Positions 53,979-63,634 of a DNA stretch of 64,000 bases are shown here, one piece after another. Below the pieces are notes generated by a model. That model was not told the DNA's origin, did no database searches, and worked only from the letters and a program-made list of their open reading frames with translations. This stretch comes from Pseudomonas reinekei (GTDB lineage Bacteria > Pseudomonadota > Gammaproteobacteria > Pseudomonadales > Pseudomonadaceae), in NCBI RefSeq assembly GCF_001945365.1, contig NZ_MSTQ01000011.1, forward strand, positions 1 through 64,000, given 5' to 3'. The number at the start of each line of letters is the position of its first letter. Positions within the stretch are counted from its first letter, which is position 1. The translations under genes were made by a program, and so were the position numbers.

Positions 53979-54068
53979 TGTGGGAGCGGGCTTGCCCGCG
54001 ATGGCGGACTGGCAGGAGACAATTTCGTCGAATGTTCAACCGCTATCGCTGGCAAGCCAGCTCCCCCA
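53979..54068. repeat. REP pair between livK and livH
   Basis: Left arm TGTGGGAGCGGGCTTGCCCG, right arm CTATCGCTGGCAAGCCAGCT: two REP variants in inverted orientation. It would stabilise a livK-only message, consistent with the need for excess binding protein. Confidence 0.8.
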
Positions 54069-54136
54069 GGGGGTGGTGTGGGCCAGGTTGATCGTGATTG
54101 ACATTGCTCCGACGTAAATCTGTATTTTCCTTAGAG

Positions 54137-54165
54137 GAACCGCACACCCCCAGGTGTGCAGGTTC
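54137..54165 (+). promoter_or_regulatory. Hairpin before livH
   Basis: GAACCGCACACC pairs with GGTGTGCAGGTTC (one bulged A) around CCCA, 20 bases before the livH start. It lacks a T-run, so it is an RNA stability or processing element more than a terminator. Confidence 0.45.
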
Positions 54166-54185
54166 TCATTGCGTGAGATTGCGTT

Positions 54186-55100
<915 letters not shown>

Positions 55101-55103
55101 GCG

Positions 55104-56387
55104 ATGTCTTCAACCACTAAAAAAACCATTGATATCAAAAAAAGTCTGGTTGACGCGATTCTTGCCGGCCTCATTGCCCTGATTGTGTTCGGGCCGATTG
55201 TCGGCGTCGTTCTCGATGGCTATGGCTTCAACCTGGAAACCACCCGGGTGGCCTGGATTGTCGCCATTGTCATGGCGGGTCGATTCGCCCTGAGCATGTT
55301 CCTGCAAACCCCCAAGGGCCTGAAAATCCTTGAAGGTTTTGAATCCTCCGGTTCCGGGGTTCATGTGCTGGCGCCTGACTACAAGTCGCGCCTGCGCTGG
55401 ATCATCCCGCTGGTGATCGTCATCGCCGTGGTGTTCCCGTTTTTCTCCAACTCCTACCTGCTGGGTGTGGTCATCCTCGGGCTGATCTACGTGCTGCTGG
55501 GCCTTGGGCTGAATATCGTGGTCGGCCTGGCCGGCCTGCTCGACCTGGGTTACGTGGCGTTCTACGCCATCGGCGCCTATGGCCTGGCACTCGGTTATCA
55601 GTACCTGGGCCTGGGTTTCTGGACGGTGTTGCCGCTGGCGGCGATCACGGCGGGGCTGGCCGGTTGCATCCTCGGCTTTCCGGTGTTGCGCCTGCACGGT
55701 GACTACCTGGCAATCGTGACCCTGGGTTTCGGTGAAATCATCCGCCTGGTCCTCAATAACTGGCTGTCCCTGACCGGTGGCCCGAACGGCATGCCGGCGC
55801 CACTGCCGACATTCTTCGGCCTGGAATTTGGCAAGCGAGCCAAAGACGGGGGCGTACCGTTTCATGAGTTTTTCGGCATCGCCTACAACCCCGACGTGAA
55901 GTACTACTTCATTTACGCGGTGTTGTTCCTGGTCGTGCTGGCTGTGCTGTACATCAAGCATCGTCTGGTGAAGATGCCGGTCGGTCGTGCCTGGGAAGCG
56001 CTGCGTGAAGACGAGATTGCTTGCCGTTCCATGGGTCTGAACCACGTGCTGGTCAAACTCTCGGCGTTCACCATCGGTGCATCGACGGCCGGTCTGGCGG
56101 GTGTGTTCTTCGCCACCTACCAGGGCTTCGTCAACCCGACCTCGTTCACCTTTTTCGAATCGGCGCTGATCCTCGCCATCGTGGTTCTCGGTGGCATGGG
56201 CTCGACCATCGGCGTAGTGATTGCTGCCTTCGTGCTGACCGTCGCCCCGGAGTTGCTGCGTGGCTTCGCCGAATACCGCGTCCTGCTATTCGGCATCCTG
56301 ATGGTGTTGATGATGATCTGGCGCCCGCGCGGCCTGATTCGGATCAGTCGTACCGGTGTGACCCCGCGTAAAGGAGTAGCGCCATGA
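55104..56387 (+). CDS. livM: Branched-chain amino acid ABC permease LivM
   Basis: A 427-residue permease with an N-terminal extension of two or three helices (DUF3382 type) before the common LivM core: GLGLNIVVGLAGLLDLGYVAFYAIGAYG and AWEALREDEIACRSMGLN, the ATPase-contact loop. It lies three bases after livH, and its stop overlaps livG (ATGA). Confidence 0.95.
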   Translation: MSSTTKKTIDIKKSLVDAILAGLIALIVFGPIVGVVLDGYGFNLETTRVAWIVAIVMAGRFALSMFLQTPKGLKILEGFESSGSGVHVLAPDYKSRLRWIIPLVIVIAVVFPFFSNSYLLGVVILGLIYVLLGLGLNIVVGLAGLLDLGYVAFYAIGAYGLALGYQYLGLGFWTVLPLAAITAGLAGCILGFPVLRLHGDYLAIVTLGFGEIIRLVLNNWLSLTGGPNGMPAPLPTFFGLEFGKRAKDGGVPFHEFFGIAYNPDVKYYFIYAVLFLVVLAVLYIKHRLVKMPVGRAWEALREDEIACRSMGLNHVLVKLSAFTIGASTAGLAGVFFATYQGFVNPTSFTFFESALILAIVVLGGMGSTIGVVIAAFVLTVAPELLRGFAEYRVLLFGILMVLMMIWRPRGLIRISRTGVTPRKGVAP

Positions 56388-57256
56388 GCGAAGTCGTACT
56401 CAGTGTCGAAAAGCTGATGATGCACTTTGGCGGCATCAAGGCGTTGAGCGATGTCAGCCTGAAGGTCAAACGCAATTCGATCTTCGCCCTGATCGGCCCC
56501 AACGGCGCGGGCAAGACCACGGTGTTCAACTGCCTGACCGGGTTCTACAAGGCCTCCGGCGGCAAGATCGAACTCAACGTGCGTGGCGAGCAGACCAACG
56601 TCATCAAGTTGCTGGGCGAGTCGTTCAAACCGACCGATTTCGTCTCGCCGAAATCCTTTGCCAGTCGCCTGTACTACAAGATGTTCGGCGGCACCCACCT
56701 GGTGAACCGTGCCGGGCTGGCGCGGACTTTCCAGAACATTCGCCTGTTCAAGGAAATGTCGGTGCTGGAAAACCTGCTGGTGGCCCAGCACATGTGGGTC
56801 AACCGCAGCATGCTGGCCGGCATTCTCAATACCAAGGGCTATCGCAAGGCCGAAAGCGATGCGCTGGACCATGCGTTCTACTGGCTGGAAGTGGTGGACC
56901 TCGTGGACTGCGCCAACCGCCTCGCCGGTGAGTTGTCCTACGGCCAGCAACGCCGTCTGGAGATTGCCCGGGCCATGTGTACCCGTCCGCAGATCATCTG
57001 CCTCGACGAACCGGCTGCCGGCCTCAACCCTCAGGAAACCGAAGCGCTGAGCGCGATGATCCGGCTGCTGCGCGACGAGCACGATCTGACCGTGGTGCTG
57101 ATCGAACACGACATGGGCATGGTTATGAGTATTTCCGACCACATCGTGGTGCTGGACCACGGCATTGTCATCGCCGAGGGTGGCCCCGACGACATCCGCA
57201 ACGACCCGAAAGTGATTGCCGCCTACCTGGGCGCCGATGAAGAGGAAGTGGTATGA
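56384..57256 (+). CDS. livG: Branched-chain amino acid ABC ATPase LivG
   Basis: A 290-residue ATPase. Walker A GPNGAGKTT, signature LSYGQQRRLEIARA and Walker B IICLDEPAAGLNP are intact. It is ~35 residues longer than E. coli LivG because of an insertion after the Walker A helix (around residues 60-105), a feature shared with BraF proteins. Overlaps both neighbours by four bases. Confidence 0.95.
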   Translation: MSEVVLSVEKLMMHFGGIKALSDVSLKVKRNSIFALIGPNGAGKTTVFNCLTGFYKASGGKIELNVRGEQTNVIKLLGESFKPTDFVSPKSFASRLYYKMFGGTHLVNRAGLARTFQNIRLFKEMSVLENLLVAQHMWVNRSMLAGILNTKGYRKAESDALDHAFYWLEVVDLVDCANRLAGELSYGQQRRLEIARAMCTRPQIICLDEPAAGLNPQETEALSAMIRLLRDEHDLTVVLIEHDMGMVMSISDHIVVLDHGIVIAEGGPDDIRNDPKVIAAYLGADEEEVV

Positions 57257-57969
57257 CCCAACCGATCCTCGAACTCCAGGAACTGGACGTGTTTTACGGG
57301 CCGATCCAGGCCCTGAAGAAAGTCTCGCTGCACATCAATGAAGGGGAAACCGTCAGCCTCATCGGCTCCAACGGCGCGGGCAAGTCGACCCTGCTGATGT
57401 CGATCTTCGGTCAGCCGCGTGCGGCGGGCGGGAAGATCCTCTATCAAGGTGTGGACATCACCCACAAGTCGTCGCACTACATCGCCTCCAACGGCATCGC
57501 GCAATCACCGGAAGGGCGGCGGGTGTTCCCTGACATGACCGTCGAGGAAAACCTGCTGATGGGCACCATTCCGATTGGCGACAAGTACGCCAAGGAAGAC
57601 ATGCAGCGCATGTTCGAGTTGTTCCCGCGACTCGAAGAACGGCGTACCCAGCGCGCAATGACCATGTCCGGCGGTGAGCAACAAATGCTCGCCATCGCCC
57701 GTGCGCTGATGAGCCGGCCGAAACTGCTGTTGCTTGATGAGCCCAGCCTTGGCCTGGCCCCCATCGTGGTCAAGCAGATCTTCGCCACCCTGCGGGAACT
57801 GGCGCAAACCGGCATGACCATTTTCCTGGTCGAGCAGAACGCCAACCATGCCCTTCGCTTGTCCGATCGCGCCTATGTGATGGTCAACGGCGAGATTCGC
57901 ATGGCGGGCACCGGCAAGGAGTTGCTGGTCAACGAGGATGTGCGTAGCGCTTATCTCGGCGGGCATTGA
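57253..57969 (+). CDS. livF: Branched-chain amino acid ABC ATPase LivF
   Basis: A 238-residue second ATPase of the transporter. Walker A GSNGAGKST, QSPEGRRVFPDMTVEENLLMG, signature MSGGEQQMLAIARA and Walker B LLLLDEPSLGLAP are intact. It is last gene of the operon, followed after 15 bases by a strong terminator. Confidence 0.96.
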   Translation: MTQPILELQELDVFYGPIQALKKVSLHINEGETVSLIGSNGAGKSTLLMSIFGQPRAAGGKILYQGVDITHKSSHYIASNGIAQSPEGRRVFPDMTVEENLLMGTIPIGDKYAKEDMQRMFELFPRLEERRTQRAMTMSGGEQQMLAIARALMSRPKLLLLDEPSLGLAPIVVKQIFATLRELAQTGMTIFLVEQNANHALRLSDRAYVMVNGEIRMAGTGKELLVNEDVRSAYLGGH

Positions 57970-57984
57970 TTTGTAGCTTGCAAT

Positions 57985-58017
57985 AAAAACGCCCTGACAA
58001 AATCAGGGCGTTTTTTT
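57985..58017 (+). terminator. liv operon terminator
   Basis: Thirteen-base stem AAAAACGCCCTGA/TCAGGGCGTTTTT with a five-base loop ending in seven T. Confidence 0.9.
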
Positions 58018-58164
58018 ATACCCGCGTAAACCCTTCAGGAGCTGCCGAAGGCTGCTCCTGCAAGAGCGGCGATGTGAGCTGAGGGAAATTGTGGAAAACA
58101 ATATTCCGAAGCTTCCAAACCGCGACATAAAGCCGCTGCAAATAGTTGTTTTGTCACAGTTTTG

Positions 58165-58225
58165 ACTTGTCCCCGATTACTGTGGAGCTGGCTGTGAATA
58201 ACGTGGGAGTAGCTGGCTGAAAGCC
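58165..58225. repeat. 61-base diverged repeat, copy A
   Basis: By hand alignment 47 of 61 bases match the copy at 58540-58600 without gaps. Conserved blocks are ACTTG, CCCC, ACTGTGGA, CTGTG-ATAACGTG and TGGCTG-AAGCC. It includes the box TGTGAATAA. Confidence 0.7.
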
Positions 58226-58539
58226 TTTGAAACCGTGGCTTGCAGAGGTGTGGTTGTTTTTTGATCAGGCGTTTTTACTCGGCTGAAACAGCGCCTTGTC
58301 AACCTTTTTGTTGCTGGTGAAATCCACAGTATTCGGCTTGCACAAGCCTGTGGATAAGTCTGTGATTAAACTCTGGAAAGACTCGGCTGAAGGCCGTGGT
58401 TACTGGCTTGGCGCCATCGCCGGTTTGACCTGTCAGTCATGCAAATGGCCGAGGGCTACACAGCAGGACCTTGAGGGTCAAGCGAAAAAGTTTCAAAAAC
58501 CGGCGCAAAGCCTTGTGGATAGAGGCTTGCAGCTTTTTC

Positions 58540-58600
58540 ACTTGCCCCCAAAGACTGTGGACCGGCCTGTGGATAACGTGCGCGCACATGGCTGCAAGCC
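58540..58600. repeat. 61-base diverged repeat, copy C
   Basis: Partner of copy A, 375 bases downstream, with a perfect DnaA-box sequence. A shorter related segment around 58335-58393 (CAAGCCTGTGGATAAG then CGGCTGAAGGCC) looks like a third copy with an internal insertion. Confidence 0.7.
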
Positions 58601-58765
58601 ACGATCTGTATGGCTTTCCCGATGCTGATCATTTTTTGAGCAGAATGTACCCCAGCAGGCTCTGTTACTGGGGGAACGTGGTTGCCGGTATGAGCGTGGC
58701 CGGGCATGCTGGCGGCTGATTTTCTATTCCAATGGCTGGCGACCAGCCGAAGCAAGGAGAACACG

Positions 58766-59527
58766 ATGTCCAACACCCTGTTTATTACCGGCGCGACTTC
58801 CGGTTTTGGTGAAGCCTGTGCCCGTCGTTTTGCCGAGGCTGGCTGGAAACTGGTGCTGACCGGCCGTCGTGAAGAACGCCTCAATGCGCTGTGCGCCGAG
58901 CTGTCGGAGCAGACCGAAGTGCACGGCCTGGTGCTCGATGTACGGGATCGCAAGGCGATGGAAGAGGCCATTGCCAACCTGCCGCCGTCCTTCGCGACAC
59001 TGCGCGGGCTGATCAACAATGCCGGCCTGGCGCTGGGTGTTGACCCGGCACCCAAGTGCGATCTCGATGATTGGGACACCATGGTCGACACCAACGTCAA
59101 AGGCCTGATGTACAGCACTCGCTTGCTGCTGCCGCGCCTGATCGCTCACGGTCGTGGTGCGGGCATTATCAACCTGGGTTCCGTCGCCGGTAACTATCCG
59201 TACCCGGGCAGCCACGTGTATGGCGCCACCAAGGCGTTCGTCAAACAGTTCTCCCTGAACCTGCGCTGCGACCTGCAAGGTACGGGCGTGCGAGTCAGCA
59301 ACATTGAGCCGGGCCTGTGCGAGAGCGAGTTCTCGCTGGTACGTTTTGCCGGTGATCAGGAGCGTTACAACGCGACCTACGCCGGTGCCGAGCCGATCCA
59401 GCCGCAAGACATTGCCGACACCATTTTCTGGGTCCTCAATGCCCCGGCGCACATCAACGTCAACAGCCTGGAGCTGATGCCGGTGAGCCAGACCTGGGCC
59501 GGGTTTGCTATCGAACGCAAATCTTAA
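58766..59527 (+). CDS. ydfG: YdfG-family SDR dehydrogenase
   Basis: A 253-residue classical short-chain dehydrogenase. The cofactor site GATSGFG is at 9-15 with TGRREERL (Arg suggesting NADP), NNAG follows, and the catalytic residues are S139, Y152 and K156 (YGATK). Overall it resembles E. coli YdfG (3-hydroxy acid / malonic semialdehyde dehydrogenase), including LINNAGLALG, DTNVKGLMY and IEPGL. The substrate here is inferred only. The start at 58766 follows AAGGAG. Confidence 0.85.
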   Translation: MSNTLFITGATSGFGEACARRFAEAGWKLVLTGRREERLNALCAELSEQTEVHGLVLDVRDRKAMEEAIANLPPSFATLRGLINNAGLALGVDPAPKCDLDDWDTMVDTNVKGLMYSTRLLLPRLIAHGRGAGIINLGSVAGNYPYPGSHVYGATKAFVKQFSLNLRCDLQGTGVRVSNIEPGLCESEFSLVRFAGDQERYNATYAGAEPIQPQDIADTIFWVLNAPAHINVNSLELMPVSQTWAGFAIERKS

Positions 59528-59544
59528 GACCGCATAACGGCCAA

Positions 59545-59638
59545 TCGCGGGCAAGCCCGCTCCCACTGGGTTTTGCGGTGTGCATACGCCCTATGCCGCG
59601 CGAGAAATCACTGTGGGAGCGGGTTTGCCCGCAAAAGC
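59545..59638. repeat. REP pair between convergent genes
   Basis: TCGCGGGCAAGCCCGCTCCC and TGGGAGCGGGTTTGCCCGC in inverted orientation, between the SDR and AGE genes. Confidence 0.82.
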
Positions 59639-59648
59639 TATCTGGAAG

Positions 59649-60782
59649 TCAACGCAGATAATCAGCCAACCCGCTATAACAGGTCGCCAGGTGATACGGC
59701 GTGGTCGACGGCATGTCCCGACGGCTGACCGCGCCGTGAGCATCGCGGCACTCATGCCAGCCACCGGCATGCAGGAAATGCTCTTGCAAGGCCCGTAACT
59801 GGCGTAACACCGCCGCTTCGCTGTGCGGGCGCAGTGTCAGCGCCCTCAGGTATTCGGCCTGAGCCCAGATGCGCTGGGTGGCATCTCGCGAGCCGCCGTC
59901 AGGGCCGAGGTCGAGCATGGCTTGCACCGCACCGGACGATTGATCGACGCCCAATTGCTCGGTAAAGGCGAAGGCCCGTTCCAGTGAGGCATGCAATTTC
60001 GAGCCGCGCAGCAGCGCCGATGATTCCAGCAGGTAATACCATTCGAACTGGTGCCCCGGCTCAAACCAGTTATCCACAGCTCCCAAGGGCTTTTCCATCA
60101 ACACGCCGTGTTGCGTATCTATAAAGCGTTTCTGCAGGGCTGTGCATAACTCGATGAGCCCGCGTTCCACAGCAATGTCTTCACGTACCGATAAGGTCGC
60201 GAGGAAGGCTTCGGCCAGATGCATCAACGGGTTTTGCAGGGGGCCGCTGCCGAGTGACGACCAGTCTCTGTCGAGGCTGGCTTCGTACAAGCCATCGCCT
60301 GTGGAAAATCGCCGGGCGATCACTTCCAGCGCGGCGTTGAGCACCGATTCCACCAGCGGCTCGCGAACCTTCTCCCAGTAATGGGCGCAGGCGAACAGGA
60401 TAAAGGCGTGGGTGTAGAGGTCTTTGCGTTGATCCAGAGGGGCACCCTGTGGATCGATGCTGTAGAACCAGCCGCCATGCTCGGCGTCGTGAAAGTGCCG
60501 TTGCAAGGAACGGAACAGCGCCGCCCCACGCTCTTCGGCGCCCGGCACCTGGCCGATCAGGCTGGCGAACAGATACAGCTGGCGTGCGCAGGCCATGGCC
60601 CGATAGCGTTGCGGTGGCAGTGGCTGGTGCCCGGCGTCCAGCGCCTCATAGGGCAGTGCCATGTCGGCATTCCAGCCGGGACCTTGCCAGAGCGGCACGA
60701 TGACGCCCTGGAAGTGCTGTTGCACCGAGGCGAACAGGGTGGTCATTTCAGGCTGGGAGGCGGAGCGGGGAACATGCGGCAT
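59649..60782 (-). CDS. AGE-family sugar epimerase/isomerase
   Basis: A 377-residue protein of the N-acylglucosamine 2-epimerase family with an (alpha/alpha)6 barrel. Family-like segments include GGWFYSIDPQGAPLDQRKDLYTHAF, NPLMHLAEAFLA, EPGHQFEWYYLLE and RIWAQAEYLRA; the histidines in these (LYTHAF, LMHL, PGHQFEW) are the expected active-site ones. Members interconvert N-acyl sugars, or mannose and fructose; the substrate cannot be told from sequence. The operon is apparently single-gene. Confidence 0.85.
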   Translation of the reverse strand: MPHVPRSASQPEMTTLFASVQQHFQGVIVPLWQGPGWNADMALPYEALDAGHQPLPPQRYRAMACARQLYLFASLIGQVPGAEERGAALFRSLQRHFHDAEHGGWFYSIDPQGAPLDQRKDLYTHAFILFACAHYWEKVREPLVESVLNAALEVIARRFSTGDGLYEASLDRDWSSLGSGPLQNPLMHLAEAFLATLSVREDIAVERGLIELCTALQKRFIDTQHGVLMEKPLGAVDNWFEPGHQFEWYYLLESSALLRGSKLHASLERAFAFTEQLGVDQSSGAVQAMLDLGPDGGSRDATQRIWAQAEYLRALTLRPHSEAAVLRQLRALQEHFLHAGGWHECRDAHGAVSRRDMPSTTPYHLATCYSGLADYLR

Positions 60783-60856
60783 TGGCTGGCGTCGTCACGG
60801 CAGGGGCGATTGCGCGACATGTTATCAGGCCTGAGAGATGTGGTGTCTGTCTGACC

Positions 60857-60926
60857 GCCATCGCTGGCAAGCCAGCGCCCACAGGGTCAGTGCAAACCCC
60901 TAGGGGAGCTGGCTTGCCAGCGATGA
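60857..60926. repeat. REP pair upstream of the AGE gene
   Basis: CATCGCTGGCAAGCCAGC and GAGCTGGCTTGCCAGCGATG in inverted orientation, between the AGE start and the hupE stop. Confidence 0.8.
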
Positions 60927-60949
60927 AGCCTTAAGGGGCGCGAAAGAAA

Positions 60950-61522
60950 TCAGCTGGCCAACAACCAGACCCCGGTCGCCGCCGACGCCGCACCTGCCAG
61001 TCGTACCAACGGCGCAGCCGCCTGAGGCAACACCCGCACCAACGCATAACCCGCCGCATGCAACGCGGCAGTCGCCGCCACGAACCCGACGGCATACGCC
61101 CAGGGGCTGGACATGTCCGGCAGCTCCAGGCCATGGGCGACACCATGGAACAAGGCAAACATCGCCGTGGCTGCCACCGCCAGGCTCAACGGCGGACGCA
61201 CCGCCAGCGCAACCGCCAGGCCCAGCGCCAACACCGATGCGGCAATCCCGCTTTCCAGTGCTGGCAGGTTCAGCCCTTCAAAGCCCAACAGGCCGCCGAG
61301 CAACAGGGTCCCGACGAAGGTGCACGGCAGCGCCCAGCGCGCGGCGCCTTTTTGTTGTGCCGCCCACAGGCCTACAGCGAGCATCGCCAGCAGATGGTCG
61401 AGGCCGCCGATGGGGTGGCTGATGCCGGCGATCAAGCCATTGTCGCCGTGCCCCGGGTGGGCGAAAGCGAGGGTCGGGGTGAGCAGCAGGGCCGCGGCGG
61501 CCAGGATGCGTTTCAGTGTCAT
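60950..61522 (-). CDS. HupE/UreJ-family nickel permease
   Basis: A 190-residue membrane protein with a signal-like first helix (AALLLTPTLAFA), then HPGHGDNGLIAGISHPIGGLDHLLAMLAVGLWA, the His-rich HupE/UreJ signature, and about six helices. It lies 29 bases after ureG on the same strand, so it probably supplies nickel for urease. The start at 61522 was chosen; the in-frame sequence further upstream shadows ureG. Confidence 0.9.
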   Translation of the reverse strand: MTLKRILAAAALLLTPTLAFAHPGHGDNGLIAGISHPIGGLDHLLAMLAVGLWAAQQKGAARWALPCTFVGTLLLGGLLGFEGLNLPALESGIAASVLALGLAVALAVRPPLSLAVAATAMFALFHGVAHGLELPDMSSPWAYAVGFVAATAALHAAGYALVRVLPQAAAPLVRLAGAASAATGVWLLAS

Positions 61523-61551
61523 GGATAAGCTTCCTTGTTGGTAAATGTCGA

Positions 61552-62166
61552 TCAGGCTGCGGTCAGCAAGCCTTGGCGTTCGATGAAGGCAATGATGTCT
61601 TCCAGGCCTTGGCCGGTTTTCTGGTTGCTGAAGACGAATGGCTTGCCGTTGCGCATGCGTGTGGTGTCGCTGTCCATCAGGGTCAGCGATGCGCCCACCA
61701 GGGGCGCCAGGTCGATCTTGTTGATCACCAGCAGGTCGGACTTGCAGATACCCGGCCCGCCCTTGCGTGGCAGCTTGTCGCCCGCGGACACGTCGATCAC
61801 GTAGATGGTCAGGTCCGACAGTTCCGGGCTGAAGGTGGCCGATAGATTGTCGCCACCGGACTCCACCAGAATCAGGTCCAGCCCCGGAAAGCGGCGGTTG
61901 AGCTGGTCCACGGCTTCGAGGTTGATCGAGGCGTCTTCGCGAATCGCCGTGTGCGGGCAACCGCCGGTCTCCACGCCAATGATCCGCTCCGGTGCCAGCG
62001 CTTCGTTGCGCACCAGGAAATCGGCGTCTTCGCGGGTGTAGATGTCGTTGGTCACAACGGCCAGGTTGTAGCGGTCGCGCAGGGCCAGGCACAGGGCCAG
62101 GGTCAGGGCGGTTTTGCCGGAGCCGACCGGGCCGCCGATGCCGACGCGCAGAGGTTGTGTGTTCAT
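61552..62166 (-). CDS. ureG: Urease accessory GTPase UreG
   Basis: A 204-residue SIMIBI GTPase that drives nickel insertion into urease with UreF and UreD. P-loop GGPVGSGKTAL near residue 10, TNDIYTREDA, the nickel-site GCPHTA, ESGGDNL and NKIDLAPLVGA are intact. The start at 62166 gives MNTQPLRVGIGG. It is downstream of ureF. Confidence 0.97.
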   Translation of the reverse strand: MNTQPLRVGIGGPVGSGKTALTLALCLALRDRYNLAVVTNDIYTREDADFLVRNEALAPERIIGVETGGCPHTAIREDASINLEAVDQLNRRFPGLDLILVESGGDNLSATFSPELSDLTIYVIDVSAGDKLPRKGGPGICKSDLLVINKIDLAPLVGASLTLMDSDTTRMRNGKPFVFSNQKTGQGLEDIIAFIERQGLLTAA

Positions 62167-62189
62167 GTGGTTCTCCAAAATAACAGGCC

Positions 62190-62864
62190 CTAGGAACGGA
62201 ACAGACGGCTGTACTGGCGCTCGTGGGCCATACACGCCAGGGACAGGCCAAACGCGGCGCTGCCAAAGTGTTCGGGGTTGATCTGGCTGGCGTCCTGCTG
62301 GGCTTGTTGCAGCAGCGGCAGCAGTTCGCTGGTCAGGCGCTGGGCGGCTTGCTGGCCCAGCGGCAGGGTTTTCATCAGCACCGCCAGTTGGTTTTCCAGC
62401 CAGCTCCAGAGCCAGGCGGCCAGCGCATCCTGCGGGCTGATTTGCCAGGCACGGGCGGCCAGCGCCCAGCCCAAGGCCAGGTGGGGTTCGGGACGTTGCT
62501 CAAGGAAGGCGCGGGCGGCTGCATCGAGTTCTGGCAGGCCGTTAAGCAGCTGTTGCAGGGAATAACCCATCTGCCGGCTTTCCTGATGCAGTTCGCGGGT
62601 TTCGCGGCTGGCGCGGTGTTCTTCGCAACGTTGCAGCAGTTCGCACCAGTTTTCTTCGGTGGCAGCTTTGCAATGGGCAAGCAGCAGCGGGGCCTCGAAG
62701 CGGGCGAGATTGAGCAGCAGTTGATCGCTGATCCAGCGCCGCGCGCTATCAGAATCGTGGACGCGGCCATTCTCCACCGCCATTTCCAGACCTTGGGAAT
62801 AGCTGTAGCCGCCAATCGGCAATTGCGGACTGGCCAAACGCAGCAATGCCCATGCGGGGTTCAC
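62190..62864 (-). CDS. ureF: Urease accessory protein UreF
   Basis: A 224-residue all-helical protein that acts with UreD and UreG in urease activation. LLRLASPQLPIGGYSYSQGLE at the N-terminus and the helical repeat with RQMGYSLQQLL match UreF. The start overlaps the ureE stop by four bases (ATGA). The end is SLACMAHERQYSRLFRS. Confidence 0.95.
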   Translation of the reverse strand: MNPAWALLRLASPQLPIGGYSYSQGLEMAVENGRVHDSDSARRWISDQLLLNLARFEAPLLLAHCKAATEENWCELLQRCEEHRASRETRELHQESRQMGYSLQQLLNGLPELDAAARAFLEQRPEPHLALGWALAARAWQISPQDALAAWLWSWLENQLAVLMKTLPLGQQAAQRLTSELLPLLQQAQQDASQINPEHFGSAAFGLSLACMAHERQYSRLFRS

Positions 62865-63361
62865 AGGCGCACGCCGAACTGATGCAGCTTGGGCGGGTAA
62901 TTGAAGTCTTCATCGCCGTGACGTGAGTGGTGATGACCGCCGCCGTAGGCACCGTGTTCCGGCTGGAAGGGGGCCTCGATGTTGTCGGCGTGGGCGCCCA
63001 ATTGTTCGAGCATGGCCTTGAGTACGTAATCGTCGAGCAGGCGCAGCCAGCCGTCACCGACTTGCAGGGCGACGTGACGATTGCCCAGGTGATAGGCCGC
63101 GCGGGTCAGTTCGAAGGCATTGGCGCAGGTGACATGTAGCAGTTGTTCGGGGCGGGCACAGACGCGGACGACGCGACCGTCTTCGGCCTGTAGACATTCG
63201 CCGTCGTACAGCGGCGATTGCCCGCGCTCCAAAAACAACCCGACGTCTTCACCCTCGGCACTGAAACAGCGCAAACGGCTTTTGCTCCGGGCTTCAAATG
63301 TCAGGTGCAACTCGGCGGCCCAAACGGGTTGAGGGTCGATTCTGCGATGAATCACCAGCAT
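62861..63361 (-). CDS. ureE: Urease nickel chaperone UreE
   Basis: A 166-residue metallochaperone that hands nickel to UreG. The peptide-binding N-terminal domain is followed by the metal-binding domain (LGNRHVALQVGDGWLRLLDDYVLKAMLEQLG) and a His-rich tail (GAYGGGHHHSRHGDEDF) for nickel storage. The start at 63361 (MLVIHRRID) was chosen over a frame eight codons longer. ureE, ureF, ureG and hupE run together; the structural urease genes are not in the window. Confidence 0.95.
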   Translation of the reverse strand: MLVIHRRIDPQPVWAAELHLTFEARSKSRLRCFSAEGEDVGLFLERGQSPLYDGECLQAEDGRVVRVCARPEQLLHVTCANAFELTRAAYHLGNRHVALQVGDGWLRLLDDYVLKAMLEQLGAHADNIEAPFQPEHGAYGGGHHHSRHGDEDFNYPPKLHQFGVRL

Positions 63362-63539
63362 CGGAAAGCTTCCAGCAATGGACAATGCTGAGGCTAGAGC
63401 AAGGGGCTTGCCAATCGGCGTGATGTGTAGGAAATGCCTGAAGGAAGGGTAGGGCGTGCGGCGCAGCGCTGGGGGTTTTGGTTGAAGTTGGTGCGAGTTA
63501 TTTTTCGATGCACCAACTTAAGGCGGCTCAGGGCTTGCC

Positions 63540-63627
63540 TGTGGGAGTGAGCCTGCTCGCGATTGGGGCGTCACGGCTCTTCAGGTGCAGCGCGTTCTCG
63601 TTCTTCGCGCGCAGGCTCGCTCCTGCA
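63540..63627. repeat. REP pair upstream of ureE
   Basis: GTGGGAGTGAGCCTGCTCGC and GCGCAGGCTCGCTCCTGCA, slightly diverged inverted arms about 45 bases apart, between the ureE promoter region and the TetR-gene stop. Confidence 0.78.
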
Positions 63628-63634
63628 AAGGGCG

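Larger units (their letters stand above)
58018..58765. other. Non-coding region with DnaA-box-like sequences and diverged repeats
   Basis: These ~750 bases separate livF from the SDR gene and contain no supportable gene. Two perfect TGTGGATAA (complement TTATCCACA, the consensus DnaA box) are at 58349-58357 and 58568-58576. One-mismatch versions are at 58193-58201 (TGTGAATAA) and 58514-58522 (TGTGGATAG), all in the same orientation. Around the first and last lies a repeated unit of 61 bases. The SDR promoter must be near the right end. Confidence 0.65.

Noticed and set aside
58296..58628. A 110-codon open frame inside the DnaA-box region
   Set aside because: No good ribosome site, no resemblance to known proteins, and it crosses the diverged repeat unit, where substitutions show no codon pattern.
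61523..62266. A long N-terminal extension of the HupE-like gene
   Set aside because: The extra codons read through ureG in another frame; the signal-like helix of HupE starts at 61522.
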